Source: an uncultured Clostridia bacterium
GTDB lineage: Bacteria > Bacillota > Clostridia > Christensenellales > Borkfalkiaceae
Direction of reading: 5' to 3'
Assembly (NCBI GenBank): GCA_934271275.1
Contig: CAKQRD010000001.1
Location: 201,329 to 265,328 of the forward strand
DNA length: 64,000 nucleotides
The notes under the pieces were generated by a model. That model did no database searches, had not been told where the DNA came from, and was given only the letters and a program-made list of their open reading frames with translations. A program made the translations under genes and the position numbers. Positions 16,496 through 24,952 of this stretch are shown here, piece after piece. Each line of letters starts with the position of its first letter. The first letter of the stretch is position 1.

Positions 16496-17347
16496 TTAAT
16501 TTTTATTTTCTCCGTCGTTGAAATAGAGAATACCCAAGGTATTAGCGCCGCAATGGCTTGCGATCGTGCCGCCCGCGCGCGTTTCGTAAATTTCTTTAAA
16601 GCCCGTTGCCGAAAGGGCTTTTCTTGCCGCCTCCACCATTTCGGGCGTAGCGGTCGTATAGGTTATAAACGCCCTTTTAAGGTCCGGAGTGTTAAAATCT
16701 TTGAGCGTTTCCGCACAATATTTGGCAACGACGCCGCCCATACCGCCGCGGAATTTTTTATCCGAAATCATTTTGCCGTCTTTGAGAATTATACGCGGAC
16801 GAATTTTTAAAAGGTTCGCGCCGAGCAGTTGAAGGCTGGAACATCTTCCGCCTTTATAAAGGTAGTCGAGGCGTTCCAGAACGAAACTTACCTGCAATTT
16901 TTCCGCGCGCGCCTGTGCTTTTTCCGCTATTTCCGCGGCGGAAAAGCCCTCTTCGGCAAGCTCTCTCGCGTACATTGCAAGAAGTCCTATGCCCGTGGAA
17001 AGGCTTTTGCTGTCCACGACGAAAACGTTGTCCACGTTCTTTGACGCGCGCTCCGCGTTTCCGCAAGAAGAGGTTATCCCGCTCGAAAGACAGATATGCA
17101 CGACCGCGTCGTAACTTTCGAGCATACCCTTGAAAAACTCGGTGTATTCGTACTCGTTCAGGGCGGTGGTTTTGGGTAAAGTATTGTACTTATCAACGTA
17201 CTCGAACATTTCCGCGGTGGTATGTTCTCCGTCCTTAAAGGTCATATCGCCCAAAGTTATGGTATAAGCTATAACCTTTATATCGTATTTTTCTAAAAGT
17301 TCTTTGCTCAAATCGTTGGTAGATTCTACAGAAACGGCTATTTTCAT
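16496..17347 (-). CDS. DegV family fatty-acid-binding protein
   Basis: The 283-residue protein has the two-domain DegV layout. An N-terminal domain begins with a DegV-type opening (MKIAVSVESTNDLSKELLEK) and contains TTALNEYEYTEFFK and HICLSSGITSSC. The C-terminal domain has DYLYKGGRCSSLQLLGANLLKIRPRI, and HCGANTLGILYF at the end. DegV proteins bind fatty acids and, in Firmicutes, present them to the fatty acid kinase FakA. No fakA is seen in this window, as is common. AAAGGAG precedes the ATG, and a promoter is visible at 17422-17451. Confidence 0.93.
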   Translation of the reverse strand: MKIAVSVESTNDLSKELLEKYDIKVIAYTITLGDMTFKDGEHTTAEMFEYVDKYNTLPKTTALNEYEYTEFFKGMLESYDAVVHICLSSGITSSCGNAERASKNVDNVFVVDSKSLSTGIGLLAMYARELAEEGFSAAEIAEKAQARAEKLQVSFVLERLDYLYKGGRCSSLQLLGANLLKIRPRIILKDGKMISDKKFRGGMGGVVAKYCAETLKDFNTPDLKRAFITYTTATPEMVEAARKALSATGFKEIYETRAGGTIASHCGANTLGILYFNDGENKN

Positions 17348-17421
17348 AATTATAATTCTCCTTTTTCGTCGCTTACGCCCGCGAAGAAAACCCGCCGCGA
17401 ACCGAAAACGCTTGCCGAATT

Positions 17422-17451
17422 ATTTTACCATATATGCGCTCCGATTGACAA
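17422..17451 (-). promoter_or_regulatory. Promoter of the degV gene
   Basis: On the minus strand TTGTCA (17446-17451) and TAAAAT (17422-17427) are separated by 18 nt. Confidence 0.65.
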
Positions 17452-17522
17452 CAGATTTCGGGTTTTTGTTCATATTTTAAAGAGAAAATTTTCGCGCACC
17501 GCGCAATTTTTTACTTAAACGC

Positions 17523-17552
17523 TTGCTAAACGAAAGCTTTAAGTGATAGAAT
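17523..17552 (+). promoter_or_regulatory. Promoter of aspS
   Basis: TTGCTA (17523-17528) and TAGAAT (17547-17552) have an 18-nt spacer, with an extended -10 TG at 17544-17545. GGAG follows at 17580, before the ATG at 17595. Confidence 0.7.
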
Positions 17553-17594
17553 ATTCTCGTTATCACAAAGACATTTTAAGGAGAAACGTTAAAA

Positions 17595-18932
17595 ATGGAA
17601 AAAATTAACGGTTGCGTTAAAGAAACGGACGTAAAGTACGCGGACTTTAAATTGCACGAAAACGAAATCGTTTCGATAAGCGGCTACGTTCACCGTATCC
17701 GCGAGATGACGGGCTTTGCGTTCGTTATTATCCGCACGCCCGAAGACCTTGTTCAATGCGTTTACGCGCCGGAATTTTCCGACTATCGCCTCGACGAAAA
17801 ACTGTGCGAAGAGGCGTGCGTAAAAGTTTTCGGAAAAATAGTAAAAAGCGTCGACGCGAAAGGCAACGAAAGATTCGAGATGCAGATTCACGATATAAAA
17901 ATTCTTTCGCTCCCCGCGGAAGGACTTCCTATCGTAATCAACAAAAAGACGCTCGACGGCGTTCTTCTGAATACTATTTTGGACTATCGCCCCGTATCGC
18001 TCCGCAACCCCTATCAGCGCGCCATCTTCAAACTGCAGGAAGGCATCGCAAGGGGCTTCCGCGAATACCTTATGAAAAACGGGTTTACCGAAATTCGTTC
18101 GCCTAAAATCAACTATGCGGGCGCGGAAGGCGGCACGAACGTGTTTAAGCTCGATTACTTCGGCAAACAGGTTTACCTTGCGCAAAGTCCGCAGCTTTAT
18201 AAACAGGCTCTCGTCGGCGTTTACGGCAGAGTTTTCGAGATAGGACCGGTGTTCCGCGCCGAACATCACGACACTTCGCGACACCTTAACGAATACACCT
18301 CGATGGACTTTGAAATGGGCTTTATAAACGGGTTCGAGGACGTTATGAATATGGAAACGGGCGCGCTTAAATATATTATGGAGCTGCTTAAAACGGACTA
18401 CGCGAAAGAGGTGGAAATTCTGCACGCGGACATTCCCGAAATAACGAAAATTCCCACGATAAAGTTTGCGGACGCGAAACAGCTTATTATAGATAAATTC
18501 AAGTATAAACCCACCGATATGAAAGACTTCGATCCCGAAGAGGAAAGCCTTCTCGGTAAATACGCGAAAAAGGAACTCGGAAGCGACTTTTTGTTCGTAA
18601 CCCACTATCCCTCCAAAAAACGCCCGTTCTATACTATGGACGATCCCGAAGATCCCGAATATACCCTTTCTTTCGACCTCTTGTTCAGAGGGCTTGAAAT
18701 TACTTCGGGCGGACAGAGAGTTCACGATTATCACGAGCAGGTGGAAAAGATGAAACGTTGCGGCGTTAATCCCGAGGACTTCGAGACTTACCTTATGCTC
18801 CACAAATACGGCGCGCCCCCGCACGGCGGTCTGGGACTCGGACTCGAACGTCTGACGATGCACCTTTTAGGCTTTAAGAACGTTCGCGAAGCGACTATGT
18901 TCCCGAGAGACATAAACAGAGTTACTCCGTAA
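17595..18932 (+). CDS. aspS: Archaeal-type aspartyl-tRNA synthetase (AspRS2)
   Basis: At 445 residues it has an N-terminal OB-fold anticodon-binding domain and a class II catalytic core, but lacks the roughly 130-residue GAD insertion of standard bacterial AspRS (about 590 residues). Class II motifs are visible: motif 2 FEIGPVFRAEHHDTSRHLNEYT and motif 3 GLGLGLERLTMHLLGFKNVREA. It attaches aspartate to tRNA-Asp. This archaeal/eukaryal-type form occurs patchily in Clostridia. It may be non-discriminating and also charge tRNA-Asn for later amidation by GatCAB, but specificity cannot be decided from sequence by eye. It is a single-gene transcription unit between a clear promoter and a terminator. 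Confidence 0.93.
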   Translation: MEKINGCVKETDVKYADFKLHENEIVSISGYVHRIREMTGFAFVIIRTPEDLVQCVYAPEFSDYRLDEKLCEEACVKVFGKIVKSVDAKGNERFEMQIHDIKILSLPAEGLPIVINKKTLDGVLLNTILDYRPVSLRNPYQRAIFKLQEGIARGFREYLMKNGFTEIRSPKINYAGAEGGTNVFKLDYFGKQVYLAQSPQLYKQALVGVYGRVFEIGPVFRAEHHDTSRHLNEYTSMDFEMGFINGFEDVMNMETGALKYIMELLKTDYAKEVEILHADIPEITKIPTIKFADAKQLIIDKFKYKPTDMKDFDPEEESLLGKYAKKELGSDFLFVTHYPSKKRPFYTMDDPEDPEYTLSFDLLFRGLEITSGGQRVHDYHEQVEKMKRCGVNPEDFETYLMLHKYGAPPHGGLGLGLERLTMHLLGFKNVREATMFPRDINRVTP

Positions 18933-18953
18933 AACCGATTAAATGAAAATACG

Positions 18954-18994
18954 CGCCGCGGGCAAAGACGAAATCTTTGCCCGCGGCGTTTTTT
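18954..18994 (+). terminator. Rho-independent terminator after aspS
   Basis: A 15-bp stem (18954-18968 with 18974-18988), loop CGAAA, is followed directly by TTTTTT. Confidence 0.93.
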
Positions 18995-19130
18995 ATGCCC
19001 GATACTCCCGATATTTTTATATACAATATTTTTATGTACTATTTATATACGCAATATTTATAAGTATATGACTTTTATGAGCAATATTTTATGAACGACA
19101 CTTTTATGGACGTTATTCGTATTCTTTCTT

Positions 19131-19508
19131 TTATCTTCTTGCGTTTACCGCGACTATGCCCGATAACCCGCCGACTATCGCCGCAAAGACGAAATCGAGA
19201 ACGACAGCGAGCGCGGTAAAGCTTCCGCCGCCTAAAATAGCGAAGGTGGCGTACACGACCGCCGCCCATAAAACGCCCGTAAGCGCGCCCTTAAAAAGTC
19301 CTTTATCGCCCGAAAAGGAGAAGAAGCACCCCACGAACAACGAAATCGCCTTTATGAATTGATTTACGACCTTTACCGCGAGCGAGGAAATCGTCGCCGC
19401 CTTTAACACGAGCGCAAATATAAGCACGAGCGCGAGAGTACATAAATAAGCCGTCGCCGCTCCGCGCAAAACCTCGGGAATAAACCCGTTTTTAGTTCTT
19501 TCTTTCAT
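19131..19508 (-). CDS. TIGR04086-like membrane protein
   Basis: The start is placed at the ATG of MKERTKNGFIPEVLRG because GGGGG sits about 8 nt upstream; a GTG three codons earlier lacks a site. The 125-residue product has four predicted membrane helices with small-residue patterns (TAYLCTLALVLIFALVL, KGALTGVLWAAVVYATFAI, ALAVVLDFVFAAIVGGLSGIVAV). It resembles the small four-helix TIGR04086/YrzE-like family often found next to yajC. Its position downstream of yajC and tgt on the same strand agrees. Function is unknown. It ends about 140 bp from the convergent aspS terminator. Confidence 0.72.
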   Translation of the reverse strand: MKERTKNGFIPEVLRGAATAYLCTLALVLIFALVLKAATISSLAVKVVNQFIKAISLFVGCFFSFSGDKGLFKGALTGVLWAAVVYATFAILGGGSFTALAVVLDFVFAAIVGGLSGIVAVNARR

Positions 19509-19757
19509 AAAAAACACCCCCGCACGTCTACGTTTTTATAGATATGCGAGGGTTTTTCTTTTTATTCCGTTTTATAAGGCTTTTCGTATGGCGTTTGGTT
19601 TCGGCGATATTCGCCGTTTCTTATCCGCGCCGTATTCCGCCGCCGCGTCCGCCTTACTCTCGTACCCGCGAACGCACGAACGCGTTTCCGTATTTTTGCG
19701 AGCCGCTTTTATACCGCTTTCGTTCGGAAAAGTCGCCTTAGGTCGCCTTAAAAGAAC

Positions 19758-20282
19758 TTACTCTTTATCGGAAATTTCTTCCGCTTTTTCTTCCGCCGTC
19801 GCGTTTTCGGATGCGGGAACTTCTTCCGCAACGTCCTCAACGGGTTCAGCCTCCGCTTTTGCTTCGGTCTTTACCTCTTCCTTCGTTTCGGATTCGGTAT
19901 TTGCGGGGGCGTTTGCATAACCCTCTGCAGGAGCGGTCTGATAAATAGCCGCTTTGTCGAACTTAACGTAGGATTTAGCGTCGCCCGAACCGGTTTCGAG
20001 AACGAAGGTATTTTCCGCGTCGTTTATTTCGTGAACGAAGCCGCACACGCCGCCTATCGTCTTAACTCTGTCGCCTTTTTTAAGCTTGTTTACGCGTTCC
20101 TGCGCTTCCTTCTGCTTCTTTTTGCCGGAAATCGACTGCCAGATGAAAAGACCGACAACCGCAACCACCAGAAAAATGAGAAAGACGGTCATAATCGGGC
20201 TGCTCTGCTGCTCGTTGCCTGTAGTGTTACCGGTGCCGGTATAGCCTGCGCTTTCCGCCGCCAAAAACAAATTGAATAACAT
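19758..20282 (-). CDS. yajC: Sec translocon accessory protein YajC with acidic tail
   Basis: The protein has one membrane helix (about 31-50, TVFLIFLVVAVVGLFIWQSI) and the YajC core that follows (KKKQKEAQERVNKLKKGDRVKTIGGV...). YajC associates with SecDF. At 174 residues it is longer than the usual 85-110 because of a Glu/Ala/Thr-rich disordered tail from about residue 120. The short N-terminal part is predicted to face outward. It is in the ruvCAB-queA-tgt-yajC order, 194 bp after tgt. No secDF gene is in the window. Confidence 0.9.
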   Translation of the reverse strand: MLFNLFLAAESAGYTGTGNTTGNEQQSSPIMTVFLIFLVVAVVGLFIWQSISGKKKQKEAQERVNKLKKGDRVKTIGGVCGFVHEINDAENTFVLETGSGDAKSYVKFDKAAIYQTAPAEGYANAPANTESETKEEVKTEAKAEAEPVEDVAEEVPASENATAEEKAEEISDKE

Positions 20283-20476
20283 TTTTAACTCCTTTTTACG
20301 AATCGCTTCGTGGTTTTTTATTTTTCGTTTAGTCTATTGTAAAGTATTTTGCAAAAATTAGCAAGCGTTTTTCGGCTTAAAATTCGGCTTCCGCGCGGGC
20401 TTTATCGTCTGCGCTCTTCGGCGGCGCGAATTTTCGCCTGTATTTTGTCGATTTTCACCCTCAAAATCTTCGATAC

Positions 20477-21604
20477 TTAAAATCTCGGATAGGTATCTCC
20501 CGTGCGCTTATAGAAGTCCTCCGCGTATTCGGTGAAAGAACCTTCTAAAATGGCGTTCCTTATCTCGCGCATCAGCTTGTTGAGGTATGTTATGTTATGA
20601 AGGCTTAACATCATTCCGCCCATCATTTCGCCGACGTTTATCAGGTGACGGAGATACGCTTTCGTATAGTTTTTGCACGCGTAACAATCGCATTCGGGAT
20701 CGAGCGCGGAAAAATCTTCTTTATAAATACCGTTTCTCACGACTACCTTGCCGTTTGAGGTGAGCGCGGTGCCGTTTCTGCCGACGCGGGTTGCAAGCAC
20801 GCAGTCGAACATATCTATGCCGCGCCGCACGCCTTCTATAAGACAATCGGGGCTGCCCACGCCCATAAGATACCGCGGAACGTGCGTCGGATAATAGGGA
20901 TAAAGCTCGTCCATCATTTCGTACATAAGCGGCTTCGGTTCGCCGACGGAAAGCCCGCCCACCGCAACGCCGTATTTAACGTAAGGAAGCACGGCTTTCG
21001 CACTCTCTATTCTCAAATCCTTGAACATATTGCCCTGAATTATGGGGAACAACGCCTGTTCGGGATTTTTGTGATACGCATAGCAACGGTCTAACCACTT
21101 CATCGTCCTGCCCAAAGCCTTTTTTGATTCTTCGTAAGTTGCGCCGTACGAAGAACATTGATCGAACGCCATTATTATATCCGCGCCGAGGTTGTTTTCT
21201 ATCTCCATAGCCTTTTCGGGCGAGAAAAAATGCAGTCTGCCGTCTACGTGAGAATTGAAGTACACGCCTTCGTCTTTTATTTTATTGAGTTTAGCGAGAG
21301 AAAAAACCTGAAAGCCGCCGCTGTCGGTGAGAATAGGTCTGTCCCACGCCATAAATTTATGAAGCCCGCCCGCCTTTTTAACGGTTTCGTCACCGGGACG
21401 TATGTGCAGATGATAAGTGTTAGCGAGGATAATCTGCGTTTTTGCTTCTTTAAGGTCGCGCGGCATAACGCCCTTTACGGTGGCTTGCGTGCCGACGGGC
21501 ATAAAGGTCGGGGTTTCTATATCGCCGTGAGGGGTATGAAGAACGCCCGCTCTCGCGCCCGTTCTGGCGTCTTGTTTAATGGTTTCGTAGTAAAATTTTT
21601 CCAT
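20477..21604 (-). CDS. tgt: tRNA-guanine transglycosylase (queuine tRNA-ribosyltransferase)
   Basis: The 375-residue enzyme swaps guanine-34 for preQ1 in GUN-anticodon tRNAs. Visible features are TPTFMPVGTQATVKG, the active-site TDSGGFQVFSLAKL (Asp94), YLMGVGSP, DCVLATRVGRNGTALT with the nucleophilic Asp, and the zinc site CDCYACKNYTKAYLRHL. Length and motifs are fully standard. It works with QueA, encoded upstream on the same strand, in queuosine synthesis. About 600 bp of repeats lie between queA and tgt, so tgt may need its own promoter or read-through. Confidence 0.97.
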   Translation of the reverse strand: MEKFYYETIKQDARTGARAGVLHTPHGDIETPTFMPVGTQATVKGVMPRDLKEAKTQIILANTYHLHIRPGDETVKKAGGLHKFMAWDRPILTDSGGFQVFSLAKLNKIKDEGVYFNSHVDGRLHFFSPEKAMEIENNLGADIIMAFDQCSSYGATYEESKKALGRTMKWLDRCYAYHKNPEQALFPIIQGNMFKDLRIESAKAVLPYVKYGVAVGGLSVGEPKPLMYEMMDELYPYYPTHVPRYLMGVGSPDCLIEGVRRGIDMFDCVLATRVGRNGTALTSNGKVVVRNGIYKEDFSALDPECDCYACKNYTKAYLRHLINVGEMMGGMMLSLHNITYLNKLMREIRNAILEGSFTEYAEDFYKRTGDTYPRF

Positions 21605-21684
21605 AATTTCTTAGTAAATATTGTATGATTTTATAAATTTTTCGCGCCGACTTTCATCGAGTTTTTTTAATATAATCCCTTATT

Positions 21685-21791
21685 GTCATTCTAAGACCTG
21701 CTTCTTGCCCCCTCTTACGAAGAATCTCTACGCGAAAGTAACTTTTGAGATTCTTCGCGGGATTGTCTCCGTAAGCAACGCTCAGAATGAC
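21685..21791. repeat. 107-bp MITE-like unit (copy B)
   Basis: GTCATTCTAAG at 21685-21695 (one change from copy A) and CTCAGAATGAC at 21781-21791 bound a unit of exactly the same length as copy A, with the same nested GAAGAATCTC / GAGATTCTTC pair. Confidence 0.75.
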
Positions 21792-22024
21792 ACAATTTAT
21801 TTTTTTTCGAGAGGGGAAGAACTGTTTTCCGAATCCGTTCTTCCCCTCTCCCGCTCTCCCTAATATGAAAACTCCTCAAAAACCCCACCTTACTATCGCG
21901 CATACCTCACACTAACTTTGCCCCTTATTCTTTAAGGGGCAGACGGCAAGTTACACGTGCTGTTTTCTTCTTATACAGTTACAAACTGTATACCCTCCGT
22001 AGGGCGGAGAGGCCCCTCCCGCCG
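21685..22024. repeat. Dispersed multi-hairpin repeat, copy B
   Basis: It contains the same succession as copy A (12504-12972): the 107-bp unit, GAGAGGGGAAGAACTG with its inverted partner, GCCCCTTATTCTTTAAGGGGC, the ATACAGTT-ACA-AACTGTAT palindrome (21973-21991) and a GGCGGAGAGGCCCCTCCCGCC segment. The order of the last two is swapped relative to copy A, so the block is modular. It separates queA from tgt. Confidence 0.85.
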
Positions 22025-22043
22025 AAACAGAAACGAAGCATAA

Positions 22044-22221
22044 CGACGCGTTATAAAAGCAAGGTAGCTCTTTTTAGAAGCAAGCAAAAATCGATTTGCT
22101 TTTAGAACCGAGAAAGACAAGGCACGCGAGGATATACCCGAGGGAGTTTACTGAGCCGTAAATGACCGAGGGTTGCCGCAGCGTAACGCAGTATTTCGAC
22201 GCGTTATAAAAGCAAAGTAGC
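22044..22221. repeat. 25-bp direct repeat duplicating the queA 3' end around a 128-nt segment
   Basis: CGACGCGTTATAAAAGCAA followed by (A/G)GTAGC occurs at 22197-22221, where it contains the last codons and stop of queA, and again at 22044-22068 with one mismatch. The 128 nt between them include CCCGAGGGAGTTTACT and AGTAAATGACCGAGGG-like half sites (here GTAAATGACCGAGGG). Duplication of a gene's 3' end around an insert is the layout left by site-specific integration or by recombination between repeats. Confidence 0.75.
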
Positions 22222-23226
22222 GTCGCCGAAGGAAAAGAACCTGTACTTCTCCCTCACCGCCGTCTCGTAAAGAGAAAGCATTTCTTCTCTGGAAGAAAAT
22301 GCGGATACCAACATTAGCAGCGTTGACTTGGGCAAGTGGAAGTTCGTTATAAGCGCGTCCACGCACTTGAACTTATAAGGCGGATAAATAAAAATACTCG
22401 TATTCGCCTTGACGGGCTTAACGAATCCGTTCTCGTCCGCCGCCGACTCCAAAGTCCTCACGCAGGTCGTGCCGACGGCAACCACCCGCCGCCCTTCGCG
22501 TTTCGCGCGGTTGATTTTTTCCGCCGCCTCTTCGCTTATTTCGTAATATTCGGAGTGCATATGATGTTCGGTCACGTCCTCCGCCTTTACGGGACGAAAC
22601 GTGCCGAGTCCGACGTGCAGAAGGACGTCCGCTATCTCCACGCCCTTTGCGGAAAGCTCGTCCAAAAGTCTGTCGGTAAAATGCAGTCCCGCGGTGGGCG
22701 CTGCCGCCGAGCCGTTTTCCTTTGCGTAAACCGTCTGATACCGCGTGCCGTCTTTAAGCTTTTCCGTTATATACGGCGGAAGCGGCATTTCTCCGACGCG
22801 CGAAATTATATCCTCGAACACGCCGTCGAAATTAAAACGCACCTTCCTGCCGCCTATCTCTTCCACGTTTTCCAGAATTTCCACCGAAAGCTCTTCGTTT
22901 ATGACGAGGCGTACGCCCGGCTTCGCCTTTTTACCCGGCTTTACCAAGACCTCCCAGTCGGTAAGGTTATAGCGTTTGAGAAGCAGTATTTCCACCTTGC
23001 CGCCGTGTTCGGTATAGCCGAACAGCCTTGCGGGCAGAACCTTCGTGTTGTTTCTGACGAGCAAATCGCCCTCTTTCAGAAATTCGGGAAGGTCGTAAAA
23101 ATGCCTATGAAAAATTTCTTTCGTCTTTCTGTCGTACACGAGTAGCCGCGAAGAATCCCTCGGCTCCGCGGGCGTCTGCGCTATAAGCTCTTCCGGTAAA
23201 TAATAGTCAAAATCACTCGTTTTCAT
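22204..23226 (-). CDS. queA: S-adenosylmethionine:tRNA ribosyltransferase-isomerase
   Basis: The 340-residue enzyme transfers the ribosyl part of SAM to preQ1-tRNA, forming epoxyqueuosine. Family blocks visible are DFDYYLPEELIAQTPAEPRDSSRLL, GDLLVRNNTKVLPARLFG, GSAAAPTAGLHFT, HVGLGTFRPV and TNFHLPKSTLLMLVSAF. The length is standard. It overlaps ruvB by 14 bp, indicating coupling. Its last 15 coding bases and stop are repeated 153 bp downstream. Confidence 0.97.
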   Translation of the reverse strand: MKTSDFDYYLPEELIAQTPAEPRDSSRLLVYDRKTKEIFHRHFYDLPEFLKEGDLLVRNNTKVLPARLFGYTEHGGKVEILLLKRYNLTDWEVLVKPGKKAKPGVRLVINEELSVEILENVEEIGGRKVRFNFDGVFEDIISRVGEMPLPPYITEKLKDGTRYQTVYAKENGSAAAPTAGLHFTDRLLDELSAKGVEIADVLLHVGLGTFRPVKAEDVTEHHMHSEYYEISEEAAEKINRAKREGRRVVAVGTTCVRTLESAADENGFVKPVKANTSIFIYPPYKFKCVDALITNFHLPKSTLLMLVSAFSSREEMLSLYETAVREKYRFFSFGDATLLL

Positions 23227-24259
23227 TTTGTATGTCGAATAAAGAATATTGTTCCGCGCTTTGCGGCGGTTTTTTGCCTATATGTTCGTATCCGCGAGAT
23301 AAAAGCACCCTGCCCCTCGGCGTTCTCGCTATAAAACCGAGTTGCAAAAGATACGGTTCGTAAACGTCCTCGATAGTTCCCGCGTCTTCGTTGATTGTCG
23401 CCGCTACGGTATCGAGTCCGCACGGTCCGCCCTTAAACTTTTCCGCCATAGAGGTTAAAAGTTTTATGTCGATGGCGTCAAGCCCCAACTCGTCTATTTC
23501 GAGCATTTTAAGCGCGCCCTTCGCGTCCGAAAGCTCTATTTTTTCGTGTCCTTTCACCACCGCGTAATCGCGCACCCTTCTCAAAAGTCTGTTCGCGATA
23601 CGGGGCGTGCCGCGACTGCGCTTCGCAACCTCCGCCGCCGCTTCTTCCTCTATATCCGTTCCGAGCATTTTTGCCGCGCGAAGCACTATTTCGGTAAGCT
23701 CCGCGGGAGAATAGGTTTCTAATCTGCAAATCACGCCGAAGCGGTCGCGTAGCGGCGAGGAAAGCATACCCGCGCGGGTAGTCGCGCCGATGAGCGTAAA
23801 CTTCGGAAGCGGCAACTGCACGTTTTTGGCGGAAGGTCCTTTGCCGATAATGAAATCGAGGGTGAAATCCTCCATTGCGGGGTATAAAATCTCTTCTACG
23901 TTGTGGTTTAAGCGGTGAATTTCGTCTATAAACAGTACGTCGCGCTCGTTAAGGTTCGTAAGTATCGCCGCGAGATCCCCCGCGCGTTCTATCGCAGGTC
24001 CGCTCGTCACTTTAAGTTGCGTACCGAGTTCCGAAGCGATTATATGCGCAAGCGTGGTTTTGCCGAGTCCCGCAGGACCGTATAAAAGAACGTGGTCGAG
24101 CGCGTCGCCGCGGAGCTTTGCGGCGGCAATCGCGAGAGCTACGTTATCCTTAACCTTTTCCTGACCGACGTACCCTTCCATAGACTTCGGGCGGAGAACG
24201 TTTTCCACCTCAGATTCCGTTTCCGAACGGGTACTCGTGACGAGTCTTTCATCTTCCAT
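23213..24259 (-). CDS. ruvB: Holliday junction branch migration helicase RuvB
   Basis: The 348-residue AAA+ motor has Walker A GPAGLGKT at 61-68, Walker B with DEIH at 112-115, sensor 1 GATTRAGMLSSPLRDRFG and the C-terminal winged helix (GFIARTPRGRV). Hexameric RuvB rings pump DNA through Holliday junctions held by RuvA. The gene sits between ruvA (7 bp upstream) and queA (14-bp overlap). Confidence 0.98.
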   Translation of the reverse strand: MEDERLVTSTRSETESEVENVLRPKSMEGYVGQEKVKDNVALAIAAAKLRGDALDHVLLYGPAGLGKTTLAHIIASELGTQLKVTSGPAIERAGDLAAILTNLNERDVLFIDEIHRLNHNVEEILYPAMEDFTLDFIIGKGPSAKNVQLPLPKFTLIGATTRAGMLSSPLRDRFGVICRLETYSPAELTEIVLRAAKMLGTDIEEEAAAEVAKRSRGTPRIANRLLRRVRDYAVVKGHEKIELSDAKGALKMLEIDELGLDAIDIKLLTSMAEKFKGGPCGLDTVAATINEDAGTIEDVYEPYLLQLGFIARTPRGRVLLSRGYEHIGKKPPQSAEQYSLFDIQNENE

Positions 24260-24266
24260 ATAACAC

Positions 24267-24875
24267 CTATCTCATTCTTTTAAGGGCGTAAGCGATAAAT
24301 TCCTTAACGGTTCTGCACCCGTCTGCGCGCGCCCCTTTCAGCGCGCCCGAAATTTCCGCTTTGGTAAAGCCGAGTCCGACGAGCGCGATAGTCGCTTCCT
24401 CCGCTTCCTCGTCCTTTTCCGCGGCGGGTTCTTCCGCGCCCGCGGCGAATATTATTTCGCCCGTGCTTTCGTCCACCTTGCCTATTTTTTCACGAAGTTC
24501 CAAAACTATGCGTTCCGCCGTCTTTTTTCCGAGACCTTTTATCGCGGAAAGCCCCTTTATATCGGCGGAAACGATTTTCAGCGTAAGTTCCGAAAGGCTC
24601 ATTCCCGAAAGCACGGTGATGCCGAGCTTCGGTCCGACCCCCGATACCGAAATAAGCTTTAAAAACATCTCCTTTTCTTCGGGCGAAGCAAAGCCGTAAA
24701 GAGAAATTCCGTCTTCTTTTACCGCCATATAGGTAAAAAGCTCGCCCTCTCCGCCAAGGGTAAGACGGGCGTAAGCCTCTGCGGAACAGGCTATTTCGTA
24801 ACCGATTCCGTTATTTACGAGAAGCACCGAGCCTTCTTTTGCTTTCAGCACGCTACCTTTTATATAGCCTATCAT
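24267..24875 (-). CDS. ruvA: Holliday junction DNA helicase subunit RuvA
   Basis: The 202-residue protein has the OB-fold N-domain (MIGYIKGSVLKAKEGSVLL), paired helix-hairpin-helix motifs (ISVSGVGPKLGITVLSGM and LSAIKGLGKKTAERIVLEL), an acidic linker (about 130-155) and domain III, which contacts RuvB (ATIALVGLGFTKAEISGAL). The tetramer recognises four-way junctions. It is 77 bp after ruvC and 7 bp before ruvB. Confidence 0.97.
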   Translation of the reverse strand: MIGYIKGSVLKAKEGSVLLVNNGIGYEIACSAEAYARLTLGGEGELFTYMAVKEDGISLYGFASPEEKEMFLKLISVSGVGPKLGITVLSGMSLSELTLKIVSADIKGLSAIKGLGKKTAERIVLELREKIGKVDESTGEIIFAAGAEEPAAEKDEEAEEATIALVGLGFTKAEISGALKGARADGCRTVKEFIAYALKRMR

Positions 24876-24952
24876 AAATAGCTCCTTTCTTGTATTTACC
24901 CTTCCCGCGGGAGGGAGAAAACAATCTTAAATCCTTATTCTCCGAGCAACCC

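Noticed and set aside
17589..18863. 424-codon minus-strand ORF opposite aspS
   Set aside because: It is the antisense shadow of the aspartyl-tRNA synthetase, lacking start signals and recognisable motifs.
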